64,000 nucleotides of DNA, taken from the NCBI RefSeq assembly GCF_014199935.1, contig NZ_JACHOP010000012.1, positions 62,001-126,000 of the forward strand, written 5' to 3'. Made by a program: the position numbers and the translations under genes. Below are positions 34,340 to 43,078 of this stretch, one piece after another. Each line of letters begins with the position of its first letter. The stretch's first letter is position 1. Source of the stretch: Methylorubrum rhodinum (lineage in GTDB: Bacteria > Pseudomonadota > Alphaproteobacteria > Rhizobiales > Beijerinckiaceae). The notes under the pieces are model-generated. The model was not told the DNA's origin. It did not search any database and saw only the letters and a list, made by a program, of their open reading frames with translations.

Positions 34340-35222
34340 GCGAGCTTTCGCCCTCCGCCACGAGCCAGTCGACGAAGGCCGTCAGCGCCGGCGTCTTGTC
34401 GGCGTCGAACGGCGTCAGCACGAAGTAGCCCGGCCGCTCGACCGTGATCTCCGGGAAGGGGGCGGCGAGCCGGCCGTCGGCCACTGCGCGGTCGAGCACC
34501 GGAAAAGGCGCGATGCCGAGCCCGGCGCCGTCCTCCACCGCTTGGAGCGTCACGAAGAAGTGGTCGAAGATGCGGGTGGGCGCGCCCTCGGGCCGGCTCG
34601 CCCCGGCCGCAGCGAGCCACGCAACCCAGTCGCCCGGCCGGGTCTGGGTGCCCAGCAGAACGTGGCCGTCGAGATCGCCGGGATGTTCGAGCGGGCGCCG
34701 CGCCAGCAGGCCTGAGCTCGCCACCAGCGTGTCGAACTCGGGGAGGAAGGGCACGGCGCGGTGCTGCGGCCAGGGCTCGGGGCCGCGCCGGATCGCGAGA
34801 TCGAAGCCGCCGCGCAATTCTTCCTGAAGCGTCGTGGTCGTCGTGACCGTCACCTCGGTGTCGGGCCGCGCAACGCGAAAACCCTCGAGCCGCGGAATCA
34901 GCCAGCGCATGGCGAACGTCGTCGGCGCGCTCACCCGCAGCACCCGCGGCGCCACCGGCCGGCCGCAGGCTTCCGCCGCTTCCGTCAACCGGTCGAAGGC
35001 GAGGCTGATTTCGGCGGCGAACACCCGCGCGGCCTGGGTCGCCACCATCCGCCGCCCGACGCGGGCGAAGAGCGGTTGCCCGAGCCACGCTTCCAGCGCG
35101 GCGACCTGCCGGCTGACCGCCCCATGGGTGAGGCCGAGTTCCGTGCCGGCCGCCGCATAGCTCCCGGCCCGCACGGCGACCTCGAACACGCGTAGGGCAT
35201 TGAGCGGAGGAAGGCGGCGCAT
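34323..35222 (-). CDS. LysR-family transcriptional regulator (GcvA-like)
   Basis: 299 residues. The N-terminal winged helix is MRRLPPLNALRVFEVAVRAGSYAAAGTELGLTHGAVSRQVAALEAWLG, followed by a periplasmic-binding-like effector domain (FDLAIRRGPEPWPQ, DGAGLGIAPFPVLDRAVADGRL). The pattern LNALRVFE and the AAAELGLTHGAVSR recognition helix place it with the GcvA/AmpR-like group. LysR regulators often control a divergent gene; here the divergent neighbour is the MFS transporter ~300 bases away, a plausible target. Confidence 0.92.
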   Translation of the reverse strand: MRRLPPLNALRVFEVAVRAGSYAAAGTELGLTHGAVSRQVAALEAWLGQPLFARVGRRMVATQAARVFAAEISLAFDRLTEAAEACGRPVAPRVLRVSAPTTFAMRWLIPRLEGFRVARPDTEVTVTTTTTLQEELRGGFDLAIRRGPEPWPQHRAVPFLPEFDTLVASSGLLARRPLEHPGDLDGHVLLGTQTRPGDWVAWLAAAGASRPEGAPTRIFDHFFVTLQAVEDGAGLGIAPFPVLDRAVADGRLAAPFPEITVERPGYFVLTPFDADKTPALTAFVDWLVAEGESSLTIPR

Positions 35223-35367
35223 GCGTGAGGTTTTAGCACGGTACGCGTGAGAAGGACGGGGCTGATCGCGGAAAGCTCACGGGTCTAGAAGCGGCGACGG
35301 ATCGGGTCGACCGTTTGGATGAAACAGTCTCCTCCCACCCGTCACGCGGCGAGCCGGAAGGGCGCCT

Positions 35368-35476
35368 CTCCTCCCCCTTGCGGGGAGGAGATGGAGGTGG
35401 GGGTGGTTCCGGATGAGGCGGAGGCGGTGCCTTCTGCCCGACCCCCACCCCTACCCCTCCCCGCAAGGGGGAGGGG
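35368..35476. repeat. Dispersed intergenic repeat, copy B (inverted)
   Basis: Second copy of the ~110-base element, in the opposite orientation to the copy at 59272. It runs from a CTCCTCCCCCTTGCGGGGAGGAG palindrome through GGTGGGGGTGGTTCC, GGTGCCTTCTGCCCG and ACCCCCACCCCTACCCC to a CCTCCCCGCAAGGGGGAGG palindrome. It fills most of the gap between the LysR and MFS genes (35223-35525), which shows no other feature. Confidence 0.88.
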
Positions 35477-35525
35477 AACACGCGCTCAAAGCGGCCTCGA
35501 TTGAGGCAGGCGGGGAGAGGGGAGC

Positions 35526-36794
35526 GTGGCCGCATCCGGATTGATCGACCCGTGTGTGATCGAGCCGATCGCTTCGGAGAACCCTGCCGTGAGCCAAGCC
35601 CTGCCGCTCTCTGAAGCCACCCACGACGACTGCGCCGCCACCCGGCGGCGCAGCCTCGGCGGGGCCTGCCTCGCGCACGCGGTGCACGACGGCTACACCG
35701 ATCTGCTCTACGTGCTGCTGCCGGTCTGGCAGGCGGAGTTCGGGCTGTCCTATGCCGGGGTGGCGGCACTGCGCAGCCTCTATTACGGCACCATGGGCGG
35801 GCTGCAGATCCCCGCCGACCGGCTCGCCGGGCGCCTCTCGATCCGCGCGGCGCTCGCGCTCTCGACGCTCATCGCCGCGGCGGGCTTCGTCGTGATGGGC
35901 CTGAGCGGCGGGCTGTTCGGCCTCTGCGCCGGCCTCGTCCTCGCCGGAATCGGATCGAGCATCCAGCATCCGCGGGCCTCGCTGCTGGTCTCGGAAGCCT
36001 ACGGCCGGGCCGCGCGCGGGCCGCTCGGCATCTACAATTTCGCGGGCGACATCGGGAAGGCGACCTTTCCGGTCGCCGTCGCCCTGCTGCTCGGGCTCAT
36101 GGCATGGCGCCCGGTCGCCGGGTTGATGGCGCTGGCCGGGCTCGTTGCAGTCGGCGCCCTCGTCGCGGTGCTGCCCAGCCGGCCCCTCGCCCCGGCACCG
36201 GCGCGGGCGGCGGGAGGCGACACAGGCCAATCCCGAAAAAACTTCGCGCTGCTGATGGGCGTCGGCGCCCTCGACACCGCGACCCGGATGGGCACGCTGC
36301 TGTTCCTGCCGTTCCTCCTAGAGGCCAAGGGCGGCACCGGCGCGACCACGGGGCTGGCCCTCGCGCTGGTCTTCGCGGGCGGCGCCTTCGGCAAGGCGGT
36401 CTGCGGCTGGCTCGGCGAGCGGGTCGGCGTGGTGCGCAGCGTCATCGCGACCGAGATCGTCACCGCGCTCCTCGTCGCTGCCCTCCTGCCGCTGCCGCTC
36501 GGGCCGACGCTGGTGCTGCTGCCGCTGCTCGGGATCGCGCTGAACGGCACCTCCTCGGTCCTCTACGGGACCGTGCCGGACCTCGCGCCCCGCGGCGACA
36601 CGGCCCGAGCCTTCGCCCTGTTCTACACCGCGGTGATCGGCTCCGGCGGGCTCGCCCCCATCGCCTACGGGGCCTTCGCCGACCGGATGGGCGAGACCGC
36701 GGGCCTGCTAGCGGCAGCCGCGACCGCGCTCGCCACCGTGCCGCCGGTTCTGGCGCTGCGCCGACCGCTCAAGGCGGCGCAAGCGCGGGTATAA
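35526..36794 (+). CDS. MFS transporter (FsrA/fosmidomycin-resistance-like)
   Basis: Inner-membrane transporter of 422 residues (or 401 from GTG 35589) with about 12 hydrophobic segments. The first transmembrane helix begins at LGGACLAHAVHDGYTDLLYVLLPVWQAEFGLSY, the pattern of the Fsr subgroup. Other marks: YGTMGGLQIPADRLAGRLSIR (loop 2-3) and VLAGIGSSIQHPRASLLVSEAY. GTG 35526 lies after GGAG; both starts are GTG. Substrate unknown. Possibly regulated by the divergent LysR protein. Confidence 0.87.
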   Translation: MAASGLIDPCVIEPIASENPAVSQALPLSEATHDDCAATRRRSLGGACLAHAVHDGYTDLLYVLLPVWQAEFGLSYAGVAALRSLYYGTMGGLQIPADRLAGRLSIRAALALSTLIAAAGFVVMGLSGGLFGLCAGLVLAGIGSSIQHPRASLLVSEAYGRAARGPLGIYNFAGDIGKATFPVAVALLLGLMAWRPVAGLMALAGLVAVGALVAVLPSRPLAPAPARAAGGDTGQSRKNFALLMGVGALDTATRMGTLLFLPFLLEAKGGTGATTGLALALVFAGGAFGKAVCGWLGERVGVVRSVIATEIVTALLVAALLPLPLGPTLVLLPLLGIALNGTSSVLYGTVPDLAPRGDTARAFALFYTAVIGSGGLAPIAYGAFADRMGETAGLLAAAATALATVPPVLALRRPLKAAQARV

Positions 36795-36913
36795 CGAAGA
36801 ACAAGCGCGGCAATTGCTGACTTCCCGAAGTTGCCGCCCCCGACAACGGGTCACCCTTTCGTCAAGATCGACCGTCACAGGCGTCCCCATACTTCATCGA
36901 GGGGACGAACCTG

Positions 36914-37309
36914 ATGCGAATGACCTGTCTCGGCCTCGCCGTGATCGCCGGCCTGTCGGTCTCCGCGCCCGCGCGGGCCGAGAGCCGCACCGCGATGGGG
37001 GTCGGCGCGGGCGCCGTCGCGGGCGCGCTGGTGGGCGGGCCGATCGGCGCGGTCGTCGGCGCGGTGGCCGGCGGCGTCATCGGTTCGAACAGCGAGGCCC
37101 GTCCCCGCTCCGCCCGCCGATCCCGCGCCGCCGCGCGCCGGCACGCCCAGCAGCGCCAGGCGCGTCTGCGCGCCCCTGCGCCGCGCCGCTCGGCGATGGC
37201 CGAGCCGCCTGCCGCTGCGGAGCCGTCCCGTCCGGCCACCACCGGCAGCACCGGCCCCTCGTCGGCCGTAGCCGCACCGTCCGGCTCGGGCTGGCGCGAT
37301 CCGCGCTGA
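36914..37309 (+). CDS. Secreted glycine-zipper protein
   Basis: 131 residues. Signal peptide MRMTCLGLAVIAGLSVSAPARA|ES. A glycine-zipper segment (MGVGAGAVAGALVGGPIGAVVGAVAGGVIGS) can insert in or associate with the outer membrane. The rest is Arg/Ala/Pro-rich and probably disordered. Function unknown; similar short zipper proteins are frequent in Hyphomicrobiales. Confidence 0.75.
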   Translation: MRMTCLGLAVIAGLSVSAPARAESRTAMGVGAGAVAGALVGGPIGAVVGAVAGGVIGSNSEARPRSARRSRAAARRHAQQRQARLRAPAPRRSAMAEPPAAAEPSRPATTGSTGPSSAVAAPSGSGWRDPR

Positions 37310-37422
37310 CGCAGGGCTCGCGGAAAGTGTCACCCCCGCGCCACAGCCAGGGAAATGCGCAAGCGAGACCGGCTCCTTGCCATTTTCATGACGCGTTGCG
37401 GCGCGCAAGTTCGCTCTACGCC

Positions 37423-37659
37423 ATGTCCGAGAGCGAGGAAGCGATGGTCGATCCCGACAAGCCGGACAGATTTCCGCCCCAGATGGGTAAGGCCGACCTC
37501 ACGGTCGGCCGGGTGACCAAGGGGGTCGCCTACGCCATCGGCAAGCGCCTCTCGGTCGAGCGCGACAGCGCCCTGCCCGACCGCCTCGCCCATCTCGTGG
37601 ACCGCCTCAATGCCGGCCCCCTCGGCCGCTCCGCCCTCAAGCCTCGTCGAGTCGCCTGA
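37423..37659 (+). CDS. Small hypothetical protein
   Basis: 78 residues (MSESEEAMVDPDKPDRFPPQ, then LTVGRVTKGVAYAIGKRLSVERDSALPDRLAHLVDRLNAGPLG). Soluble, no known domain. It ends directly before the next ATG (no intervening base), suggesting a two-gene unit. In-frame ATG 37444 is an alternative start. Codon pattern is coding-like. Confidence 0.6.
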   Translation: MSESEEAMVDPDKPDRFPPQMGKADLTVGRVTKGVAYAIGKRLSVERDSALPDRLAHLVDRLNAGPLGRSALKPRRVA

Positions 37660-37941
37660 ATGTCCAAGATCGAACGCGCCCTCACCGACGCCAATGTGGT
37701 CGCCTTCCCGTCCGCCGCCACCGAGGCGGTCGCCGACGAGAACGTCGCCTCGATCATCGAGGTGCTGCAGGACCAGCTCAAGCTCGCCCGCGAGGGCAAG
37801 CTGCGCTCGGTCGCGGTGGTCTCGGTCTCCCACGACGGCGGCGCCATCGGCACGCAATGGTCCTGCGCCCACGGCGACGTGGCGAGCCTCATCGGCAAGC
37901 TCACCGTTCTGTCCCACGACATGATGGCCGCCCGGAACTGA
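37660..37941 (+). CDS. Small hypothetical protein
   Basis: 93 residues (MSKIERALTDANVVAFPSAA; VASIIEVLQDQLKLAREGKLRSVAVVSVSHDGGAIGTQWSCAHG). The VAVVSVSHDGGAIGTQWS strand-turn-strand looks like a structured domain, but I do not recognise the family. It follows the previous small gene without a gap and is closed by the terminator at 37971. Confidence 0.65.
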   Translation: MSKIERALTDANVVAFPSAATEAVADENVASIIEVLQDQLKLAREGKLRSVAVVSVSHDGGAIGTQWSCAHGDVASLIGKLTVLSHDMMAARN

Positions 37942-37970
37942 TTTTTTCGGGACTTCTTCGAGCCCGAACG

Positions 37971-38004
37971 AAAAAGGCCGGTGCCTCGGAGCGCCGGCCT
38001 TTTT
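37971..38004. terminator. Bidirectional Rho-independent terminator
   Basis: AAAAA GGCCGG ... CCGGCC TTTTT: a 6-bp GC stem extended by A-T pairs, with a 12-base loop. The A-run on one side and T-run on the other let it serve both the small hypothetical gene and the convergent DUF3297 gene. Confidence 0.85.
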
Positions 38005-38011
38005 CGTGCCG

Positions 38012-38260
38012 TCAGCCCTCGGGCGTCTCGCGAAAGTACGGCTCGACCGGCCCCTTCAGCTTCACCGTCATCGGGTTGCCGGCCCGGTCGAGGGTCTTGC
38101 CGGCGGAAAGGCGCACCCAGCCCTCGCTGACGCAGTATTCCTCGACATTGGTCTTCTCGACGCCCTTGAAGCGGACGCCGACGCCGCGGGCGAGCACCGC
38201 CTCGTCGTAGAACGGGCTGTTCGGGTTGACCGAGAGGCGGTCGGGAAGCTGGTCGGACAT
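38012..38260 (-). CDS. DUF3297 family protein
   Basis: 82 residues (MSDQLPDRLSVNPNSPFYDE; VGVRFKGVEKTNVEEYCVSEGWVRLSAGKTLDRAGNPMTVKLKGPVEPYF), the compact DUF3297 fold found widely in Proteobacteria. Small, soluble, function unknown. Single gene between the terminator and the toxin-antitoxin pair. Confidence 0.88.
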   Translation of the reverse strand: MSDQLPDRLSVNPNSPFYDEAVLARGVGVRFKGVEKTNVEEYCVSEGWVRLSAGKTLDRAGNPMTVKLKGPVEPYFRETPEG

Positions 38261-38392
38261 CGTTCGGAGTTCCTGGCAAGCGAGCGGGCCGGTTACGTCA
38301 ATCGCGGCGGCGTCGCAACGGCGCGGTGGGCACCGGCCGTTGAGGTGGGGCGGGCATTTCTCCTATCCTGACGCCTGCCGTAGGAGCCGCCG

Positions 38393-38650
38393 ATGCCGTC
38401 CATCACCATCAGCAACGTCCCCGACGCGCTCCACCGCGCGCTGCGCCTCAGGGCCGAACGGCACGGGCGCAGCACCGAGGCCGAGATTCGCGACATCCTG
38501 GAGCGGGCGACCAAACCCGAAGACGGTCTGAAGCTCGGTTCGCTCCTGGCCTCGATCGCCCGGGACGCGGGTGGATTGACCGAAGCGGAGGCCGCACGGT
38601 TCGATGGGCTGCGTGACAGGACGCCCGCCGAGCCGATCACCTTCGAATGA
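38393..38650 (+). CDS. FitA-type ribbon-helix-helix antitoxin
   Basis: 85 residues. The N-terminal ITISNVPDALHRALRLRAERHGRSTEAEIRDILERAT is the FitA-like ribbon-helix-helix DNA-binding domain; the C-terminal tail should bind the toxin. ATG of the toxin gene overlaps its stop by four bases (ATGA), the usual antitoxin-first order. Members bind their own promoter and repress the operon. Confidence 0.88.
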   Translation: MPSITISNVPDALHRALRLRAERHGRSTEAEIRDILERATKPEDGLKLGSLLASIARDAGGLTEAEAARFDGLRDRTPAEPITFE

Positions 38651-39078
38651 TCGTCCTCGACACCAACGTCATCTCGGAGGCGTGGAAGGCGGCGCCCGAC
38701 GCCAGCGTGGTGGCTTGGCTCGACGCGCAGGTAATCGACACCCTCTACCTATCGGCCGTGACGGTGGCCGAACTCCGCCTCGGCGTAGCGACGATGCCGT
38801 CCGGCAAGCGGCAGAGAATTTTCCAAGAACGGCTGGACGGCGAGGTCCTGCCGGCCTTTACGGACCGTGTCCTCCCCTTCGACCTCGAAGCCTCCCGCGT
38901 CTACGCGGAGTTCATGGCACGGGCGAAAGCGGCGGGCAGGGCGATCGGCCGGGCGGACGGCTACATCGCCGCCACGGCAGCCTTGCGAGGTTTTTCCGTC
39001 GCGACGCGCGACACCTCTCCGTTCCTCGCCGCCGGCGTGCCGGTCATCGATCCGTGGCAGGCTGGACAAAATCCCTAG
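38647..39078 (+). CDS. PIN-domain toxin (FitB/VapC family)
   Basis: 143 residues. Acidic PIN residues are in place: Asp in [11 protein letters not shown], Glu in [10 protein letters not shown], Asp in [12 protein letters not shown] and Asp in [10 protein letters not shown]. The FitB signature [15 protein letters not shown] is present. Probable RNA-cleaving toxin neutralised by the upstream FitA-like protein. All motifs are intact, so the pair is likely functional. Its 3' end overlaps the convergent acetyltransferase gene by a few bases. Confidence 0.9.
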   Translation: MIVLDTNVISEAWKAAPDASVVAWLDAQVIDTLYLSAVTVAELRLGVATMPSGKRQRIFQERLDGEVLPAFTDRVLPFDLEASRVYAEFMARAKAAGRAIGRADGYIAATAALRGFSVATRDTSPFLAAGVPVIDPWQAGQNP

Positions 39079-39716
39079 CGCAGCGCCCTTCCGCCTGCGG
39101 ACGCCCCTCGCTCCGCCCGCACCGCCGCGATCAGTTCCTCCACCCGCCCGCTCTGCAGCAACGGCACCCACCGCATCACCGTCGCGTGCGAAAAATCCCA
39201 CCACGCCGCCTCAACCAGCGCCGCCACGGTCGCCTCGTCGAAGCGCCGCCGCACGATCCTGGCCGGGTTGCCGGCGATGACCGCGTAGGGCGGCACGTCG
39301 CGGGTGACGACGGCATGCGCCGCCACCACCGCGCCGTGGCCGACCGTGACGCCCGACAGGATCAGGCAGCCCGAGCCGAGCCAGACATCGTGCCCGATCA
39401 CGACGTCGCCACGAGACGAATGGTAATCCTCGGGGGCATCGGCACCGGGCCACAACCCGGACATCGCCGCGAAGGGATAGGTCGAGACCCAGTCGAGCCG
39501 GTGGTCGCCGCCGAGCAGGATCTCGACCTTGTCGGCGATGGAACAATAGCGGCCGATCGTCAGCCGCCGGCCCGATTCGGGGAAGCGCACCTTCGGTCGG
39601 CCGTAAGAGTATGCACCGATTGAGAAATTCCAGCGTCGCGCCAGGGCTTCGAGGTGCAGCCGGGTCTCGTTGTGCGGGTTGCGCCCCCGCCTCAGCCGTT
39701 GCAACAGATGCCTCAA
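39075..39716 (-). CDS. CatB-related O-acetyltransferase (left-handed beta-helix)
   Basis: About 213 residues with the hexapeptide-repeat fold: [97 protein letters not shown]. The [14 protein letters not shown] loop is typical of xenobiotic and sugar O-acetyltransferases; the catalytic His is within it. The best start is TTG 39716, eight bases after a GGAGGGG on the minus strand. May modify a surface glycan; the link to the glycosyltransferase operon 2.5 kb away is only suggestive. Confidence 0.88.
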   Translation of the reverse strand: MRHLLQRLRRGRNPHNETRLHLEALARRWNFSIGAYSYGRPKVRFPESGRRLTIGRYCSIADKVEILLGGDHRLDWVSTYPFAAMSGLWPGADAPEDYHSSRGDVVIGHDVWLGSGCLILSGVTVGHGAVVAAHAVVTRDVPPYAVIAGNPARIVRRRFDEATVAALVEAAWWDFSHATVMRWVPLLQSGRVEELIAAVRAERGASAGGRALR

Positions 39717-39779
39717 CGATGCGCCCCTCCACGAAGCGGGGACGCGACCGGCGCGGCAAGAACGGGAGAGGACGGCGTC

Positions 39780-42113
39780 ATGGCCGACAACATGTCCGAG
39801 GATCTGAAGTCCGGGGCGCTCGTCTACCACCGCCTGCCCAAACCCGGAAAGCTGGAGATCCAGGCCACCAAGCCGCTCGGCAACCAGCGCGACCTCGCGC
39901 TCGCCTACTCGCCGGGCGTGGCCGCCGCCTGCATGGCGATCCACGACGATCCGCAGGAGGCCGCCACCCTTACGATCCGCCAGAACCTCGTCGCCGTGCT
40001 GACGAACGGCACCGCGGTGCTGGGCTTGGGCGATATCGGCCCCCTCGCCTCCAAGCCCGTGATGGAGGGCAAGGCGGTCCTCTTCAAGAAGTTCGCCGGC
40101 ATCGACGTGTTCGACGTCGAGGTGAACGAGAAGGACGTGGACAAGCTCGTCGACGTGGTCTGCTCGCTGGAGCCGACTTTTGGGGGCATCAACCTCGAGG
40201 ACATCAAGGCGCCGGAGTGCTTCGAGGTCGAGGAGCGCTGCCGCGAGCGGATGAACATCCCGGTCTTCCACGACGACCAGCACGGCACCGCGATCATCGT
40301 CGCGGCGGCCGTCCTCAACGCGCTGGAACTCGCCGGAAAGCAGCTCTCGGCGGCCAGGATCGTCACCTCGGGCGCGGGCGCGGCGGCGCTTGCCTGCCTG
40401 AACCTGCTGGTGTCGCTCGGGGCGACGCGGGAAAACATCACGGTCACCGACATCAAGGGCGTGGTCTACAAGGGCCGCACCGAGCTGATGGACCGCTGGA
40501 AGGACGTCTACGCCCAGGAGACCGAGGCGCGCACGCTGGCCGAGGTGATCGGCGGCGCCGACGTGTTCATCGGCCTCTCGGCGGGCGGCGTGCTCAAGCC
40601 CGAATATCTCGAGAAGATGGCCGAGAAGCCGCTCATCATGGCTTTGGCCAACCCCTACCCCGAGATCATGCCCGACCTGGCGCAGGAGAAGCGCCCCGAC
40701 GCGATGATCTGCACCGGGCGCTCGGACTTCCCGAACCAGGTCAACAACGTCCTGTGCTTCCCCTACATCTTCCGCGGTGCGCTCGATGTCGGGGCCCACG
40801 CGATCAACGAGGAGATGAAGAAGGCGGCGGTGAAGGCCATCGCGGCTCTGGCCCGCGAGACGCCGTCCGACGTGGTGGCCCGCGCCTATGGCGGCGAGGC
40901 ACGCCCCTTCGGCCCGCACTCGCTGATCCCGAGCCCGTTCGATCCGCGCCTGATCCTGCGCATCGCCCCGGCCGTCGCCCAGGCGGCGATGGATTCGGGT
41001 GTCGCCGGTCGCCCGGTCGAGAACATCCAGGCCTACGCGGATTCGCTCGACCGCTTCGTCCACCGCTCCGGCTTCATCATGAAGCCGATTTTCTCCAAGG
41101 CGAAGGAGAACCCGAAGCGCGTCGTCTACGCCGAGGGCGAGGACGAGCGGGTGCTGCGCGCCTCCCAGGCCGTCGTCGAGGACAAGGTCGCCCACCCGAT
41201 CCTGATCGGGCGCCCGCGGGTGATCGAGACGCGCATCAAGCGCTTCGGCCTGTCGATCCGGCCGGGCGAGGACTTCACGCTGATCGATCCGGAGGACGAT
41301 CCCCGCTACCGCACCTACGTCTCGACCTATCTCGAGGTGGCGGGCCGGCGCGGCATCACCCCCGATCTCGCCCGCACCCTGGTGCGCACCAACACCACGG
41401 TGATCGGCGCGCTCATGGTGCGCCGCGGCGAGGCCGACGCGCTGATCTGCGGCCTGGAGGGCCGGTTCGAGACGCGCCTGCGGGTGATCCGCGACATAAT
41501 CGGCCAGAGCCCGGACGTGCTCGACTTCGCGGCGATGAGCCTGATCGTGACGAAGAAGGGCGCCTTCTTCCTCGCCGACACCCATGTCCGCCCCGATCCC
41601 AGCGCGGAGGAGATCGCCGACGTGGCCATCGCCTGCGCCGGCCACGTCTCGCGCTTCGGCCTGACGCCGAAGATCGCGCTCTTGAGCCACTCGGATTTCG
41701 GCCAGTCGGATTCGGCGAGCGCCCGCAAGATGCGCGCCGCCCTCGAACGCATCCGCGCCCGCGCGCCCCAGCTTCAGGTCGACGGCGAGATGCAGGCCGA
41801 TTCGGCCCTGTCCGAGCTGGTGCGCGACCGGGTGCTGCCCGGATCGGGCTTCAAGGGCACGGCCAACATCCTGGTCTTCCCGAACCTCGACGCGGCCAAC
41901 ATCGCCTTCCAGTTCGCCAAGGTGCTGGCGGACGCGCTGCCGGTCGGCCCGCTCCTGATCGGCCCGGCCAAGCCCGCCCACATCCTCACCACCTCGGTGA
42001 CGGCCCGCGGCATCGTCAACGTCACCGCCGCCGCGGTGGTGGAGGCCCAGGCCGGCTCGGTCGCCGAGATCGCGGCCCTGGCCGAACCGGGGGCCGCACC
42101 GGTCTCGGAGTGA
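39780..42113 (+). CDS. maeB: NADP-dependent malic enzyme with phosphotransacetylase-like C-terminal domain
   Basis: Converts malate to pyruvate and CO2. 777 residues from ATG 39780. The malic enzyme domain spans residues ~1-430: [64 protein letters not shown], the [16 protein letters not shown] metal site and [13 protein letters not shown](P)-binding turn. The rest is a PTA_PTB-type domain ([13 protein letters not shown] near its start), which is regulatory (acetyl-CoA sensing) in MaeB enzymes. Size and domain order are standard for alphaproteobacterial MaeB. Confidence 0.95.
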   Translation: MADNMSEDLKSGALVYHRLPKPGKLEIQATKPLGNQRDLALAYSPGVAAACMAIHDDPQEAATLTIRQNLVAVLTNGTAVLGLGDIGPLASKPVMEGKAVLFKKFAGIDVFDVEVNEKDVDKLVDVVCSLEPTFGGINLEDIKAPECFEVEERCRERMNIPVFHDDQHGTAIIVAAAVLNALELAGKQLSAARIVTSGAGAAALACLNLLVSLGATRENITVTDIKGVVYKGRTELMDRWKDVYAQETEARTLAEVIGGADVFIGLSAGGVLKPEYLEKMAEKPLIMALANPYPEIMPDLAQEKRPDAMICTGRSDFPNQVNNVLCFPYIFRGALDVGAHAINEEMKKAAVKAIAALARETPSDVVARAYGGEARPFGPHSLIPSPFDPRLILRIAPAVAQAAMDSGVAGRPVENIQAYADSLDRFVHRSGFIMKPIFSKAKENPKRVVYAEGEDERVLRASQAVVEDKVAHPILIGRPRVIETRIKRFGLSIRPGEDFTLIDPEDDPRYRTYVSTYLEVAGRRGITPDLARTLVRTNTTVIGALMVRRGEADALICGLEGRFETRLRVIRDIIGQSPDVLDFAAMSLIVTKKGAFFLADTHVRPDPSAEEIADVAIACAGHVSRFGLTPKIALLSHSDFGQSDSASARKMRAALERIRARAPQLQVDGEMQADSALSELVRDRVLPGSGFKGTANILVFPNLDAANIAFQFAKVLADALPVGPLLIGPAKPAHILTTSVTARGIVNVTAAAVVEAQAGSVAEIAALAEPGAAPVSE

Positions 42114-42208
42114 TCCGGGCGGAGGATCCGGTACAGGACGTCGCACCTCCCCCGGCATGCCGGGCGAAGTGCGAGCAGCGGCGCGCGTGAACGTCGCCGG
42201 AGCCGGAC

Positions 42209-43078
42209 TCACATCGCCGGCCAGCCCTCCCCCTTGGCCAGCCGCCGCGCCGAGAAGCCCCCACCCGGAAACACCGCCGCGACGCCCGGCCGCTTCAGGC
42301 GCAGGTCCCACACCCGCAGTTCCGCGTAGCGCAGGCTCCATGTCCGGCCTTCATCCGAGCGGGCGAGGAAGCAGCGCTCGAAGGCGAGCAATTGCGTCGG
42401 CATCGGCGGGTGGGGACCGGCGCTCGTGTCGATGTCGAGGGCGAGGCTGTCCTGGCGCCCCGCCTCGAAGGCGCGGAGCGCATCGAGCAGCGCGTCGTAT
42501 TCGAGGCCGTCGACGCAGAGCTGGAGACAGAGCCGCGGGGCGAACTCCGCCGCGGGATCGAGGTCCGAGTGCCGCTCCAGGGCGAGCGAGAAGCGCCCGC
42601 CCTCGGCATCGGGCAGCATCAGGATGTGGTCCTCGGCCACGCCGTCCAGCGCCCGCAGGCGGTCCGGCTCGATCGGCGAGGGTGCGGCCTCGCGGCCCTC
42701 GGCGCGGCCGTCGTTGCGGAAGTGGACGAGCGGGTTGACGCCCGCCGCCACCACGTCGGGGTAGCGGGCGAGGTAGAGGGCGGTGCTGAAGGCCGGGCTC
42801 GGGTCGAGTCCCTTGGCCGCACCCTCGCGCAGATAGTGGCGCACAGGGTCGAGCCGCGTCGGCCCGCTCTGGCGGCGGTAGAAGGCGGTGTCGAAATCCG
42901 CGTTCGGGTTGCGGTCCCTCCGCGCGCCGAGCCAGACGTAATGCAGGAACGGGTCGAGGCCGCTCTTGGCGACGCCCGGATTGCGGGCGCGGTAATAGGC
43001 GGCGTCGAACAGGCGCGGCACTTTTCCGTGCAGGGCGCGGCGCAGCAGGCCCGAGGCGAGGGCGACGAGGCGGTTCAT
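42209..43078 (-). CDS. Glycosyltransferase-operon protein with FD..YY repeats
   Basis: 289 residues, last gene of a four-gene operon. The first ~115 residues hold three related repeats: [53 protein letters not shown], and [28 protein letters not shown], each ~35 residues. Such repeats flank many bacterial glycosyltransferases. The remaining part is beta-rich and unrecognised. It overlaps the preceding gene by four bases (ATGA). Probably accessory to glycan assembly; not a recognisable transferase itself. Confidence 0.72.
   Translation of the reverse strand: MNRLVALASGLLRRALHGKVPRLFDAAYYRARNPGVAKSGLDPFLHYVWLGARRDRNPNADFDTAFYRRQSGPTRLDPVRHYLREGAAKGLDPSPAFSTALYLARYPDVVAAGVNPLVHFRNDGRAEGREAAPSPIEPDRLRALDGVAEDHILMLPDAEGGRFSLALERHSDLDPAAEFAPRLCLQLCVDGLEYDALLDALRAFEAGRQDSLALDIDTSAGPHPPMPTQLLAFERCFLARSDEGRTWSLRYAELRVWDLRLKRPGVAAVFPGGGFSARRLAKGEGWPAM

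Noticed and set aside
39717..42341. Long minus-strand open frame opposite maeB, continuous with the acetyltransferase
   Set aside because: The frame extends the real acetyltransferase gene upstream across the antisense of maeB. The hexapeptide protein has its own Shine-Dalgarno and TTG start at 39716, and the upstream part is low-complexity.
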